A DNA stretch of 50,545 nucleotides, taken from positions 55,500 to 106,044 of the forward strand of contig LFSP01000023.1 of the NCBI GenBank assembly GCA_001513145.1, given 5' to 3'. The notes beneath the pieces were generated by a model. It made no database searches, was not told where the DNA came from, and saw only the letters and a list, made by a program, of their open reading frames with translations. The translations under genes and the position numbers were made by a program. This document shows, piece after piece, positions 36,431 through 45,182 of this stretch (the stretch's first letter is position 1; every line of letters starts with the position of its first letter). This DNA comes from Clostridia bacterium DTU025. Lineage in GTDB: Bacteria > Bacillota > DTU025.

Positions 36431-38074
36431 ATGGCTGAACCCAAGGGATACCTATGCATCGTGCTTCACGCCCATCTTCCGTACGTCAGGCATCCAGAAG
36501 GCAAGGGGGCCCTGGAGGAGATGTGGCTGTATGAGGCCATGACTGAGACCTACATACCGCTGTACATGATGCTGAAGCGCCTGGCCGACGCTGAAGTGCC
36601 CCATCGCATCACCGTGTCGCTCTCCCCGACGCTGGTGTCCATGTTCCGCGATCAGCTCCTCATGGACAGGTACCGCCAGCACCTTGACGGCCTCACCGAG
36701 CTTGCCGACAGGGAGGTGCAGCGTACCGCCTCGCTCGATGACATGAACGCCGTCGCCCACATGTACAGGGACATGTTCCGCGAGGTTCGAGATGTATTCA
36801 CGGGCGAGCTGGGCGGCGACATAACGAAAGGCTTCGCGTCTCTCGCCAGCCGAGGGACTGTGGAGTTGATCACGTGCGCGGCCACCCACGGCTACCTTCC
36901 GCTGATGCAGGTGTGCCCTGAGGCCGCCAGGGCCCAGGTGCTGGTGGCAGCCGCGGAGCACCGGCGCGTGTTCGGAAGCCCCCCGAAAGGCATGTGGCTT
37001 CCTGAATGCGGCTACTACCCGCACGTTGACGAGTTCCTCGCAGAAGCCGGAGCCCGCTACTTCTTCGTAGAGTCCCACGGCGTCCTCAACGCGTGCCCCG
37101 CCCCTATGCGCGGCCTGTACGCGCCGATTACGTGCCCCAGTGGGGTTGCGGCGTTCGCCAGGGACGTGGAGAGCTCGCAGCAGGTGTGGAGCGCCGACCA
37201 TGGCTACCCCGGCGATCCGGTCTACCGGGAGTTCTACTGGGACATCGGCTTCGAGCTGGACGAGGACTACCTCAGCCCCGTGCTGGGAAAGCTGCCCGCG
37301 CGCGCACACACAGGGTTCAAGTACCACAGGATAACCGGCAAGACTAATCACAAGGAGATCTACTGCCCGTCGGCGGCCAGAGATAGGGCCCTAGTGCACG
37401 CGGGCAACTTCGTGTTCAATCGGGGCAGGCAGATAGAGCACCTGGCAGGCTTCATGGACCGCCGCCCGATGGTGGTGGCGCCGTACGACGCCGAGCTCTT
37501 CGGCCACTGGTGGTTCGAGGGGATCGTCTTCCTGGAGCACGTCCTGAGGCTGGCGGCAGAGCCAGGCTCGGGTTTTGCCACTGTCACCGCGTCCGACTAC
37601 CTCGGCCAGTATCCGGTGAGCCAGGAGGCCGTGCCAAGCATGTCGTCGTGGGGCTATGGAGGCTACTCGGAGGTGTGGCTGTCCCAGGAGAACGACTGGA
37701 TTTACCGACACCTGCACTCCATGGCGTGGCGCATGAGCGAGCTGGCCAGGAGGTTCCCACCGCCCCAGCCTCCGCTGGTGGCGAGAGCCTTGGCGCAGGC
37801 CGCACGCGAGCTGATGCTGGCCCAGAGCTCCGACTGGGCGTTCATCATGAAGGCCGGCACGTGCGTGGACTACGCAGTGCAGCGCACCGCGTCTCACGTG
37901 CTGCGCTTCGACAGCCTATACCAGGCCCTCGTCCGCGGCGAGATCAGCGAGGGGCTGGTGAGGAAGCTGGAGGAAGCTGACAACCTCTTCCCCCAGCTGG
38001 ATTACACCGTCTACTCCGGCGTGCTGAACCCTGAGGCGCTCTCCGCCACGGCGGACCGTATCACGCCGGCATAG
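36431..38074 (+). CDS. GH57 family protein, 1,4-alpha-glucan branching enzyme-like (second copy)
   Basis: The protein has 547 residues. All GH57 motifs are standard: VLHAHLPYVRHPEG, ATHGYLPLM, MWLPECGYYP with the nucleophile Glu192 and VVAPYDAELFGHWWFEG with Asp353. The C-terminal helical part (SWGYGGYSEVWLSQENDWIYRH and beyond) matches the branching-enzyme family. It is cytoplasmic. ATG 36431 is chosen because the conserved part begins at once; ATG 36401 is an alternative. The gene follows DUF4912. Its last 64 bases overlap the convergent nucleotidyltransferase gene. Confidence 0.87.
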   Translation: MAEPKGYLCIVLHAHLPYVRHPEGKGALEEMWLYEAMTETYIPLYMMLKRLADAEVPHRITVSLSPTLVSMFRDQLLMDRYRQHLDGLTELADREVQRTASLDDMNAVAHMYRDMFREVRDVFTGELGGDITKGFASLASRGTVELITCAATHGYLPLMQVCPEAARAQVLVAAAEHRRVFGSPPKGMWLPECGYYPHVDEFLAEAGARYFFVESHGVLNACPAPMRGLYAPITCPSGVAAFARDVESSQQVWSADHGYPGDPVYREFYWDIGFELDEDYLSPVLGKLPARAHTGFKYHRITGKTNHKEIYCPSAARDRALVHAGNFVFNRGRQIEHLAGFMDRRPMVVAPYDAELFGHWWFEGIVFLEHVLRLAAEPGSGFATVTASDYLGQYPVSQEAVPSMSSWGYGGYSEVWLSQENDWIYRHLHSMAWRMSELARRFPPPQPPLVARALAQAARELMLAQSSDWAFIMKAGTCVDYAVQRTASHVLRFDSLYQALVRGEISEGLVRKLEEADNLFPQLDYTVYSGVLNPEALSATADRITPA

Positions 38075-40485
38075 AACAGGGCTATCTCCTCGGCCGCCTC
38101 CTGGCTGAAGGCCTCTGTATACACCTGGAAGACTGGGCGGTCGCTATCGGGCAGGATCAGCGCCTGCCCCTCGTCAGACTCCACCCTTATCCCGTCGATG
38201 AGCTGAACGTTGGAGCCTCTGGTGCGCTCGATGAGAGAGCGCATGACCCTGCCCTTGGCGGTCCAGGGGCACTCCACGGTGTGCGCGGCGGTGTGCGCCT
38301 GCGGCATCAGGCTGGCGGCCTCACTGAGCCGCATCCCCGTGGCGGCGAGGTAATCGGCCACCAGGGCCAGCGCGAAAAGGCCGTCCACCACCGGGTGCAG
38401 GTGATGCGTCCTCCTGCCCCCCGCCCCTACGTGGCACTCGATGGTGCGACGCAGCACCGACCCTGCGCCGGTGGGCGCCCGCAGCACCGATCCTCCCAGC
38501 GACTTAGCAAGCCTCTCCACCGATGCCGGCGCCGTTACCGGCACCACGAAGGGTTCACTGGGACGCAGTCTCACGGCGGCGGCACACGTCAACGCCAGGA
38601 GCGCCGGCTCCGACACTGACCCGCCTTGCTCGTCAATGAGGGCGAGACGCTCAGCGTTGCGGTCTACAATGAACCCGAAATCGGCTGCGGCATCGCGAAC
38701 CAGCTGCGCGTGGGCGGCGGCAGCCGCGGGACCCTCCCAGTCGATGGACGCCAGCAGGGTGATGCCCAGTTTTCGGCAGAGCTCCACCACGAGGTCGCCG
38801 ACATAGGCGGCGTCGTACGCGCCGGCCACCACCATCCCGGCGCGGCGTATGGCCTCAGTGTCGACTGCCGAGGCCACGGCGGCCAGATACGCCCGGGTGT
38901 GGTTGGGGCCGGGGACGATGGCGCCGATGCCGTCCGCTGGGGCTCGGCGGGAATCCTCGGTTGTGTACGCGTTCTCGATCTTGCGTTCGAGGTTCCTGTC
39001 GACGTGGATGCCCTCGGAATCAAGGAACTCCAAGATGAGAGATGCGGGGTCGGCCGGAGACACCCTGATATGGGCGCCCCCGGCGTAGCTGGAGGCCTGC
39101 AGGGTGTAGCGGGCGACGGCGGTGGTGTAGACGCCGTGGTCGACGACGTGGGTTCCGGCTGACACCACGCCTGACGCAAAGGCCGACGCGGCCATGGAGG
39201 ATGCTGGGTGCGCGTCGCGGGAGAGGGCGATCTTGGCGCCGGCGGGCATACACGAGGCGTAGGCCGCCCCGGCGCGGGTGAGCACCGCCGGGGTGAGGTC
39301 GACGTTGGCGACACCGCTGACGCCCAGGGAGCCGAAGAGCCTGCGCTGGGCGGCGCCGGACCATACTAGGCTGTGGTAGACGCGCGCTCCGCCGTCGATC
39401 ACCTTGTCGGGCCAGATCTTGACCCCGGCGGCGATCTTCGCGCCTTCGCCCACAGAAGCGCCGGACCCCACCACGGCGCCCTCCCCTATGCTGGCTCTAG
39501 CCTTGATGCTGGCGCGGGAGCCGATGACGCCGCCGGTTACGGTGGCGCCTGCGCCCACGAAGGCCCCGGGCCACAGCACCGAACGGGTGATGCGGCAGCC
39601 GGCCGAGGCCACGCACCCGGTGCCCAACACCGAACCGTCGCCCACCTCAGCACCCTTCTCGATCCAGCACCCGGAGGACACGATCACAGGAGGCTTGAGA
39701 ACGGCGCCGGCCTCTATCACCGCGCCGTCGCCGACCCACACCCCGCGTTCGATGAGCTCGGCACCGATGTGCACCCTGGCCCTGCCCTCCAGGATGTCGT
39801 AGTGGGTTGCGCGGTACTGCTCAAGGCAGCCCACGTCGCACCAGTAGCCGTCGGCGACGTAGCCGAACAGCGGCCACTCCCTCTTGAGCAGGCGCGGGAA
39901 CAGGTCACGGGAGAAGTCGAACTCGCCCTCGGGAGGGACCAGGTCAAGCACCTCAGGCTCCAGCACGTATATGCCGGTGTTCACCGTGTCGCTGAACACC
40001 TGCCCCCAGCTGGGCTTTTCCAGAAAGCGCTCGATCCTGCCGCTGGAATCGGTTATCACGACGCCGTACTCGAGGGGCGTGTCGACTTTCGTGAGAACCA
40101 GCGTGGCGGCGGCGCCGCGCGCCCTGTGGAAGTCAATGGCGGCGGAGATGCTTATGTCGGTGAGGGCGTCACCGCTGGCCACGACGAACGTGCCGTCAAG
40201 GAGGCCGCGTAGCGCCCTGACGCTGCCGGCGGTGCCCAGGGGGGTGGTCTCCACGGAGTACTGGATTGAGCAGCCGAAGCGGGAGCCGTCGCCGAAGTGC
40301 GTTCGCACCTCGTCAGGGAGGAAACACAGCGTGCAGGCGAGGTCAGTGATGCCGTTGGCCAGGAGAAGGTCAACGACGTGTTCCATCATGGGCCTGGCTG
40401 CCACCTGGGCCATGGGTTTCGGCAGGCTGCAGGTGAGAGGGCGAAGCCGTGTGCCTTTTCCGCCGGCCATTATCACCGCCTTCAT
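38011..40485 (-). CDS. nucleotidyltransferase fused to left-handed helix and degenerate phosphomannomutase domain
   Basis: The protein has 824 residues in three parts. Residues 1-235 are a sugar-1-phosphate nucleotidyltransferase: AGGKGTRLRPLT, GTAGSV and VASGDALTD. Residues 245-370 are hexapeptide repeats (left-handed helix). Residues 380-824 resemble phosphoglucomutase/phosphomannomutase (SRDAHPASSMAASAFASGVV). The phosphoserine motif TASHNP is replaced by RVSPADP (about 474-480), and the metal-binding D-G-D-.-D-R is altered to VDRNAER (about 607-613). The mutase part is therefore probably inactive. Such fusions are annotated as mannose-1-phosphate guanylyltransferases; the nucleotide and sugar here are not proven. 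It overlaps the GT4 stop region by four bases, so it is co-transcribed with it. Confidence 0.85.
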   Translation of the reverse strand: MKAVIMAGGKGTRLRPLTCSLPKPMAQVAARPMMEHVVDLLLANGITDLACTLCFLPDEVRTHFGDGSRFGCSIQYSVETTPLGTAGSVRALRGLLDGTFVVASGDALTDISISAAIDFHRARGAAATLVLTKVDTPLEYGVVITDSSGRIERFLEKPSWGQVFSDTVNTGIYVLEPEVLDLVPPEGEFDFSRDLFPRLLKREWPLFGYVADGYWCDVGCLEQYRATHYDILEGRARVHIGAELIERGVWVGDGAVIEAGAVLKPPVIVSSGCWIEKGAEVGDGSVLGTGCVASAGCRITRSVLWPGAFVGAGATVTGGVIGSRASIKARASIGEGAVVGSGASVGEGAKIAAGVKIWPDKVIDGGARVYHSLVWSGAAQRRLFGSLGVSGVANVDLTPAVLTRAGAAYASCMPAGAKIALSRDAHPASSMAASAFASGVVSAGTHVVDHGVYTTAVARYTLQASSYAGGAHIRVSPADPASLILEFLDSEGIHVDRNLERKIENAYTTEDSRRAPADGIGAIVPGPNHTRAYLAAVASAVDTEAIRRAGMVVAGAYDAAYVGDLVVELCRKLGITLLASIDWEGPAAAAAHAQLVRDAAADFGFIVDRNAERLALIDEQGGSVSEPALLALTCAAAVRLRPSEPFVVPVTAPASVERLAKSLGGSVLRAPTGAGSVLRRTIECHVGAGGRRTHHLHPVVDGLFALALVADYLAATGMRLSEAASLMPQAHTAAHTVECPWTAKGRVMRSLIERTRGSNVQLIDGIRVESDEGQALILPDSDRPVFQVYTEAFSQEAAEEIALFYAGVIRSAVAESASGFSTPE

Positions 40486-41753
40486 CCGCTCGCCACCTCC
40501 CGTGCGAGGCGGGCTCCAGTCCCATCCTGCTCACGGAGCGTCGCCCCGCCCGCCGCGCCGGACTGAGGATGCAGGCCGCCGTCGCCCTGCATCTCCATGT
40601 GAAACCGCAGCACTTGGGCGTACACAGCAGCGGTGCGGCGCGCGATGGCCCGCCAGTCGTATGTGGTGCGTATGTCGTACGCTGCGGCCTGTGTGAGGTT
40701 GCATCGCAACGCCTCGTCAGCGAGCACGCTCACCAGCGCCGCCCCCAGCTGCACCGGATCGCCGGCCGGCACCAGGAGACCGTTGCGTCCGTGCGTGATG
40801 ATCTCCTGCAATCCGCCTACGGCCGACGCCACCACAGGGGCCCCTGCGGCCATGGCCTCCAGCGCGGTGATGCCGAAGGGCTCGTAGAGACTGGGCACCA
40901 CCGCCGCCCTGGCCCGCCGGTACACGGCGTTCCGCTGCTGATCCGACACGAACCCCAGCATCCTCACGGCATGACCCAGGCGCCGCTGGTCCACGAGGCG
41001 TCTGAGCTCGTCCCCGTACGGTCCCGTCCCTATCACGAAGAGCTTCGCGTTGGGCCTCGCTGCCAGCACCTGCGGCATGGCCTCCAGCAGCACCTGCACG
41101 CCCTTCTCGTACACCAGCCGGCCCACGAAAGCTATCACTTCATCGCCGGGATCGATCCCCAGCGAGCTTCCTGGCACATCGCCCTCTGCGAACTGGCCGG
41201 GCACGACGCCGTTGGGGATGACTTCGATCTTGTCGCCGGGGATTCCGAACACGTTCATCAGTTCGGTCCGCATGTGACGGGAGCACACGATCACCCGCCA
41301 GGCCTCGTAGCCCAGGTACCATTCGATGTCGGAGATGCGTCGCTGCATGGGTGTGTGCAGGCCGGAGTTGCGCCCGAACTCCGTGGCGTGGATGGTGGCT
41401 ATCAGCGGGATCCTGTAGGCGTGCTTCATCCCCACTCCGGCGAACGCCGACGTCCAATCGTGGGCGTGCACGACGTCGAAGGGACCGGTCTCGTACGCCA
41501 GGCGGGCGCCTGCCGACAGCATGCCCACCGTGAGCTGCGAAGACCACTGCAGGAAGTCCTCGCAGCGGGGCCCCGGCACATCCACGCGGTGCACGTGCAC
41601 CCCCCGGTCCGACTCGTCCGATTCCCTGTCTCCAAGGGCTATGACGTGCACCTCGTGTTCGGCAGCCATGGCCCTTCCCAGCTCCTGCACATGCCGGGAT
41701 AGCCCGCCCACAACCCTAGGCGGGTACTCCCAGCTGAACATGAGCACTCTCAT
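40482..41753 (-). CDS. glycosyltransferase family 4 (glycogen synthase-like)
   Basis: The protein has 423 residues from an ATG with GGAGGT six bases upstream; the longer frame overlaps the preceding gene and lacks homology. The GT-B fold motifs are MFSWEYPPRVVGGLSRHVQEL at the N-terminus, VHAHDW, IPNGV, GRLVYEKGVQVLLEA, and EPFGITALEAMAAGAPVVAS with the EX7E pair near the C-terminus. The WEYPP.GGL opening is that of glycogen/starch synthase-like GT4 enzymes, which transfer glucose from a nucleotide sugar to an alpha-glucan. It follows the GH57-like membrane gene and precedes the nucleotidyltransferase, which may supply the donor. Confidence 0.85.
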   Translation of the reverse strand: MRVLMFSWEYPPRVVGGLSRHVQELGRAMAAEHEVHVIALGDRESDESDRGVHVHRVDVPGPRCEDFLQWSSQLTVGMLSAGARLAYETGPFDVVHAHDWTSAFAGVGMKHAYRIPLIATIHATEFGRNSGLHTPMQRRISDIEWYLGYEAWRVIVCSRHMRTELMNVFGIPGDKIEVIPNGVVPGQFAEGDVPGSSLGIDPGDEVIAFVGRLVYEKGVQVLLEAMPQVLAARPNAKLFVIGTGPYGDELRRLVDQRRLGHAVRMLGFVSDQQRNAVYRRARAAVVPSLYEPFGITALEAMAAGAPVVASAVGGLQEIITHGRNGLLVPAGDPVQLGAALVSVLADEALRCNLTQAAAYDIRTTYDWRAIARRTAAVYAQVLRFHMEMQGDGGLHPQSGAAGGATLREQDGTGARLAREVASG

Positions 41754-41830
41754 TGCCCCACCTCCAGCGCAAGACAACGCTGCGACCTGGTGACCAGGCC
41801 GCAGTGTTATGGTTGCGCCGAAGCGGACAT

Positions 41831-44263
41831 TTATGCGCGCCTGCGCCGCACGGCCGCGATGGCACCCAGCACGACGGCCGCCGCCAGCGCAGCTCCGAGG
41901 CCCAGCCACAGCGACTCTGGAGCCCTGACCCTGAGCCGCCCCTGGTGAATGGTGACGCGGGCGTCTTCCACTTTGGGGAAGAACGAGTAGGAGCCGGCGC
42001 CTTCGAGCCGGGCGCCTGCGTCCTCGATGATGGGTCCAGGCCCCCACGCATACTGCGATACCATAGTGAATCTCCCCTCGGGCATGGGAGCGCGCAGCTC
42101 GCCTGCTTTGTCGCCGGCGGCCATGTCGGCGCTGACGGTGATGCCCAGGTTGGAGTAACGCAGGGCGCACGCCACGGTGTACGAGGGCACCACTGCCACA
42201 ATCGACTCCCCGTCACGTCGCAGCTCATGGATGGGGTGAGCGGTGATGCGCTCCACGCCGCTTTCGAGTTCCATGGAGACCGTGGCCGACGCACCTGGCG
42301 CCAGCGACAGCGCGTAATCGGTAGCCACGAGCCTGCCGAACGGCACCGAGGTGCACGAGACCTCCGCCGCCAGACCGTCGTACCTGACCACGGCGTACGC
42401 CCCTGTCGCCATGCTCATGAGCCCCAACGGCGTGCCGCCGTGGGTGTACGCGCTGAGCACGCCCTTGCCCCCTGGGTCGCGGTAGGCCAGGAGGTCGGTG
42501 CCGGCGACGACGTCGAGGGCCCGCGACAGTCTCACGAAGCTGCTCAGGGTCAGGTCGACGGAGCCGGTGGCGCGGATGTCGAAGGTTGCCTTGAGTGCTG
42601 AGCCCTCAAGGCGAAAGGCTTTGGTCACGAAGGCCGGGCCGGAGCTGCTGCGGAACGTGAGGGACTTCGAGTCCTGCCCGATCTCGAAGGTGAACCCGTC
42701 AGAACGTAGCGTTCCTGAGGCCACCAGGGCGCCTCCGACGGTTTCGCGCGGCGTGAGCCCGGAGCCTGCCATGAGGAGACCGTTCGCCAGGTCGTACCAG
42801 GCAATGATGTCGCCGGAATCCGGCGAGAACACGAACATGTTCCCGGCGTTCACCAGCACAAGCTCCTCGACACCGTCGGCATCCAGGTCCTCCGCGTACG
42901 CAGAGACGGTCGGGTTCATCGCCTGCCAGGCGGCATGAGCGGGCAGGAGCGCTGCCACCCCGCTCCGGGCGCGTTCCGGATCCATCCGCCCCACGAGGCC
43001 CATGTTCCTCAGGTGCCAGCAGTGCACCAGCTCGGCCCAGCTCAAGAGGGCCCCCGCCGCACTGGCCGCGCCGGCCGCGCCGGTCTCGTCGGCCATCGCG
43101 GCACGAACCGTCTGTATCTTGCTGCGCACCTGAGCCTGGACGCTCCTGGCCTTCGCCAGCACCGGATCGTCCGCATTGAACTGGGCCCACGAAGAGTAGC
43201 GCTGGGCTGACAGGGCTCGCGAGATGGCCCGGGGCTCGCCGGCAGGCACCTGCGCCACCGACGGAATGCCCTCGGCAGCGCTCAGGTGCGCCTCGACGCT
43301 GACGATGGATGCCGAACCAACGTCGGAGACGGCCCTGATCAGGTCGGGCAGCCTCTCCCAGCCTGGCTCCTCGGCCGACAGGTCAACCTCGATGGCGCAC
43401 ACAAGTATGTCGCGTGAATCACCCTTCGCGCGCGCGGCGGCTGCCCCTGCCACGTAATCTGCAGCCTGTTTCACCGAGCCAGAGGTCAGCGCCTTCCTGC
43501 ACGCGTCCACGAACGCGGTGTCGATGGGAACCAGCACTATATCGTCCCGAGACCAGCTTGTCCTCACCGGGCTTCTGCTGCTTATCCCCTGGGCGTTGGC
43601 GCTGGCGCGCAGCACCGTATCGTCGACCAGGGTGTAGCTGTACCCGGCCGCCGCCAGCGGACCGGTGATGTCCTGGCGCCATACCCCTCCGGTGTTCCAG
43701 TAGCCTGTGGGTGACGACCTCAGCAGGCGTTCGTTGAAGGCGCGCCCCAGCTCCAGACTGACCCTGGCGTCCCACGGGTCCAGGGCGGCCAGGGCAGCCG
43801 GGGCCAGCAGCGAGCCGACGCTCACGAACCTCGCGGCGGTGAGGCCGTCCCTGATGCGCTGCAGGGCCGGGGAGCCTGTCCACGCCAGGGCCGCGGCTAG
43901 GTCAGGCGATACACCCAGACCGAACTGCGCCCCCTCGCACCTCTCCATGGCCTCTATGAGCTCCATCAGCCGTTCGGATTGAGCCTGCAAGTCGCCTGAC
44001 TCGACGTCCCCGATGACATAGAACGAGAATGCCACTGGAAAAGCGGATGGTTCAGCAGGCTCGCTCACGCCCCCCGGTACCAGACCTTCCCGAATCCCCT
44101 TGCTGAAGATTCGCTCCAGGAAGTCCAGGAGTCCACCATCGGAGGACTGCGCCTGCGCGCGAGGGCCCGCAGCTACAACCAGAGTCACTAAGATGAATAC
44201 AGTAAAGCGGCGTAAGGCACAACGTAACATCCGCGATATGCTGCCCAAGCGAGTTCCGCCCAA
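41831..44263 (-). CDS. membrane-anchored GH57-like protein, probable pseudoenzyme
   Basis: The protein has 810 residues from a TTG after AGGGGA. A signal peptide covers residues 12-38 and a C-terminal membrane helix with an Arg-rich tail (LGLGAALAAAVVLGAIAAV then RRRRA) anchors it. The central part follows GH57 4-alpha-glucanotransferase/amylase architecture: YWNTGGVWRQDI with AGYSYTLVDD aligns with the usual WLTERVWEP...AG..YT.VDD. The DUF1926-like part has DLDADGVEELVLVN (459-472). At the nucleophile position the Glu appears to be Gly (WNTGG, 189-193). The acid/base Asp segment (usually DDGEKFG) reads CAIEVDLSAEEPG. Catalysis by the GH57 mechanism is therefore unlikely, so a glucan-binding or sensing role outside the cell is inferred. 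It is followed by the GT4 gene and preceded by the DOMON-like gene. Confidence 0.6.
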   Translation of the reverse strand: MGGTRLGSISRMLRCALRRFTVFILVTLVVAAGPRAQAQSSDGGLLDFLERIFSKGIREGLVPGGVSEPAEPSAFPVAFSFYVIGDVESGDLQAQSERLMELIEAMERCEGAQFGLGVSPDLAAALAWTGSPALQRIRDGLTAARFVSVGSLLAPAALAALDPWDARVSLELGRAFNERLLRSSPTGYWNTGGVWRQDITGPLAAAGYSYTLVDDTVLRASANAQGISSRSPVRTSWSRDDIVLVPIDTAFVDACRKALTSGSVKQAADYVAGAAAARAKGDSRDILVCAIEVDLSAEEPGWERLPDLIRAVSDVGSASIVSVEAHLSAAEGIPSVAQVPAGEPRAISRALSAQRYSSWAQFNADDPVLAKARSVQAQVRSKIQTVRAAMADETGAAGAASAAGALLSWAELVHCWHLRNMGLVGRMDPERARSGVAALLPAHAAWQAMNPTVSAYAEDLDADGVEELVLVNAGNMFVFSPDSGDIIAWYDLANGLLMAGSGLTPRETVGGALVASGTLRSDGFTFEIGQDSKSLTFRSSSGPAFVTKAFRLEGSALKATFDIRATGSVDLTLSSFVRLSRALDVVAGTDLLAYRDPGGKGVLSAYTHGGTPLGLMSMATGAYAVVRYDGLAAEVSCTSVPFGRLVATDYALSLAPGASATVSMELESGVERITAHPIHELRRDGESIVAVVPSYTVACALRYSNLGITVSADMAAGDKAGELRAPMPEGRFTMVSQYAWGPGPIIEDAGARLEGAGSYSFFPKVEDARVTIHQGRLRVRAPESLWLGLGAALAAAVVLGAIAAVRRRRA

Positions 44264-44265
44264 GC

Positions 44266-45153
44266 TTAGCTCCCCTTTCGTCGTAACGCGCGGCGCCTTG
44301 CCAGCAACGCACCGATGCCCAGCGCCGCCACGCCTGCAGCGGCCCAGCCAGCGGCCGGCGCCCAGTTGACCCCGGCCTCATGCACGTTGGCTGGCACCAG
44401 CACCGCCAGGCGTCGGTCGGCGTCGCTCCACGACCTCAGCTGGCTGTACTGGGATTTGGAGGCTGAATCCGGAGCCAGAATGTCGATGGCGTACGGGCAC
44501 AGCCCGGAGTCGCTTCCTCCCCCGAACACCCACTGGCCGCCTTCCTCCGTGACCGGTCTGTGGTCGTCGGGGCCGTAACCGTCCTGAGAGGAGACCACCA
44601 CATAGTATTTCCAGCTTTCAGACGGCTCCCCGAGGAGTTCCAAAGGCACCGACGCCCTGATGGTGGACGTGTTGGGCAGAACCCCTGCCCAGATCGGGTG
44701 ATCCTGGCCGCCCACATTGACGCGGCTTCCGCCCCATGCCAGTATCTTGATGTACACGTCCGGAGCCCAGCGCGGATCGAACCTCACGTTCAACCCCGAA
44801 CCGAAGGAGTCGACGCTGCCCTCGCCCGGCGTCGTGTCGATGAACACTTCCACCAGCTGGTGGCTGAAACCCTCAGGCGCGTTCCACGTGTTAATTAGCC
44901 GGGCCACCGTGACATCGAAGTTCGTCGCCCTGTCGTCAACGGTCACTCGAAACCTCGTGAGGTCGAAATGCCCGCTGTACGGGGCGAAGGACGGGTTGGT
45001 GGGATACGTATAGCTGCCAGGCCCGTGGTCATCTCCGGCGGGATCATCGCACTCCCACACCACCCGTTCCCCAGCTACCTCCGCACGCGCCATCGGCACC
45101 GACGCCATCGTCGCCACCAGCACCAAAGCCCAGGCCACCAACGCCCTTCTCAC
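44266..45153 (-). CDS. membrane-anchored glucodextranase C-terminal (DOMON-like) domain protein
   Basis: The protein has 295 residues from a GTG with GGAGGT seven bases upstream; the longer frame overlaps the ROK gene. A signal peptide ends near VPMARAEVAG. The main domain is the DOMON-like glucodextranase C-terminal type: WECDDPAGDDHGPGSYTYPTN, DLTRFRVTVDD, VEVFIDTTPGEGSVD and ILAPDSASKSQYSQLRSW. In glucodextranase and pullulanase-type enzymes such domains bind carbohydrate. Here no catalytic domain is attached. A C-terminal helix with RRRALRRKG anchors it to the membrane. It lies two bases upstream of the GH57-like gene start and both are anchored the same way. Confidence 0.78.
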   Translation of the reverse strand: MRRALVAWALVLVATMASVPMARAEVAGERVVWECDDPAGDDHGPGSYTYPTNPSFAPYSGHFDLTRFRVTVDDRATNFDVTVARLINTWNAPEGFSHQLVEVFIDTTPGEGSVDSFGSGLNVRFDPRWAPDVYIKILAWGGSRVNVGGQDHPIWAGVLPNTSTIRASVPLELLGEPSESWKYYVVVSSQDGYGPDDHRPVTEEGGQWVFGGGSDSGLCPYAIDILAPDSASKSQYSQLRSWSDADRRLAVLVPANVHEAGVNWAPAAGWAAAGVAALGIGALLARRRALRRKGS

Positions 45154-45182
45154 GCCAATACCTCCGCATCGACTGTAAAGAA

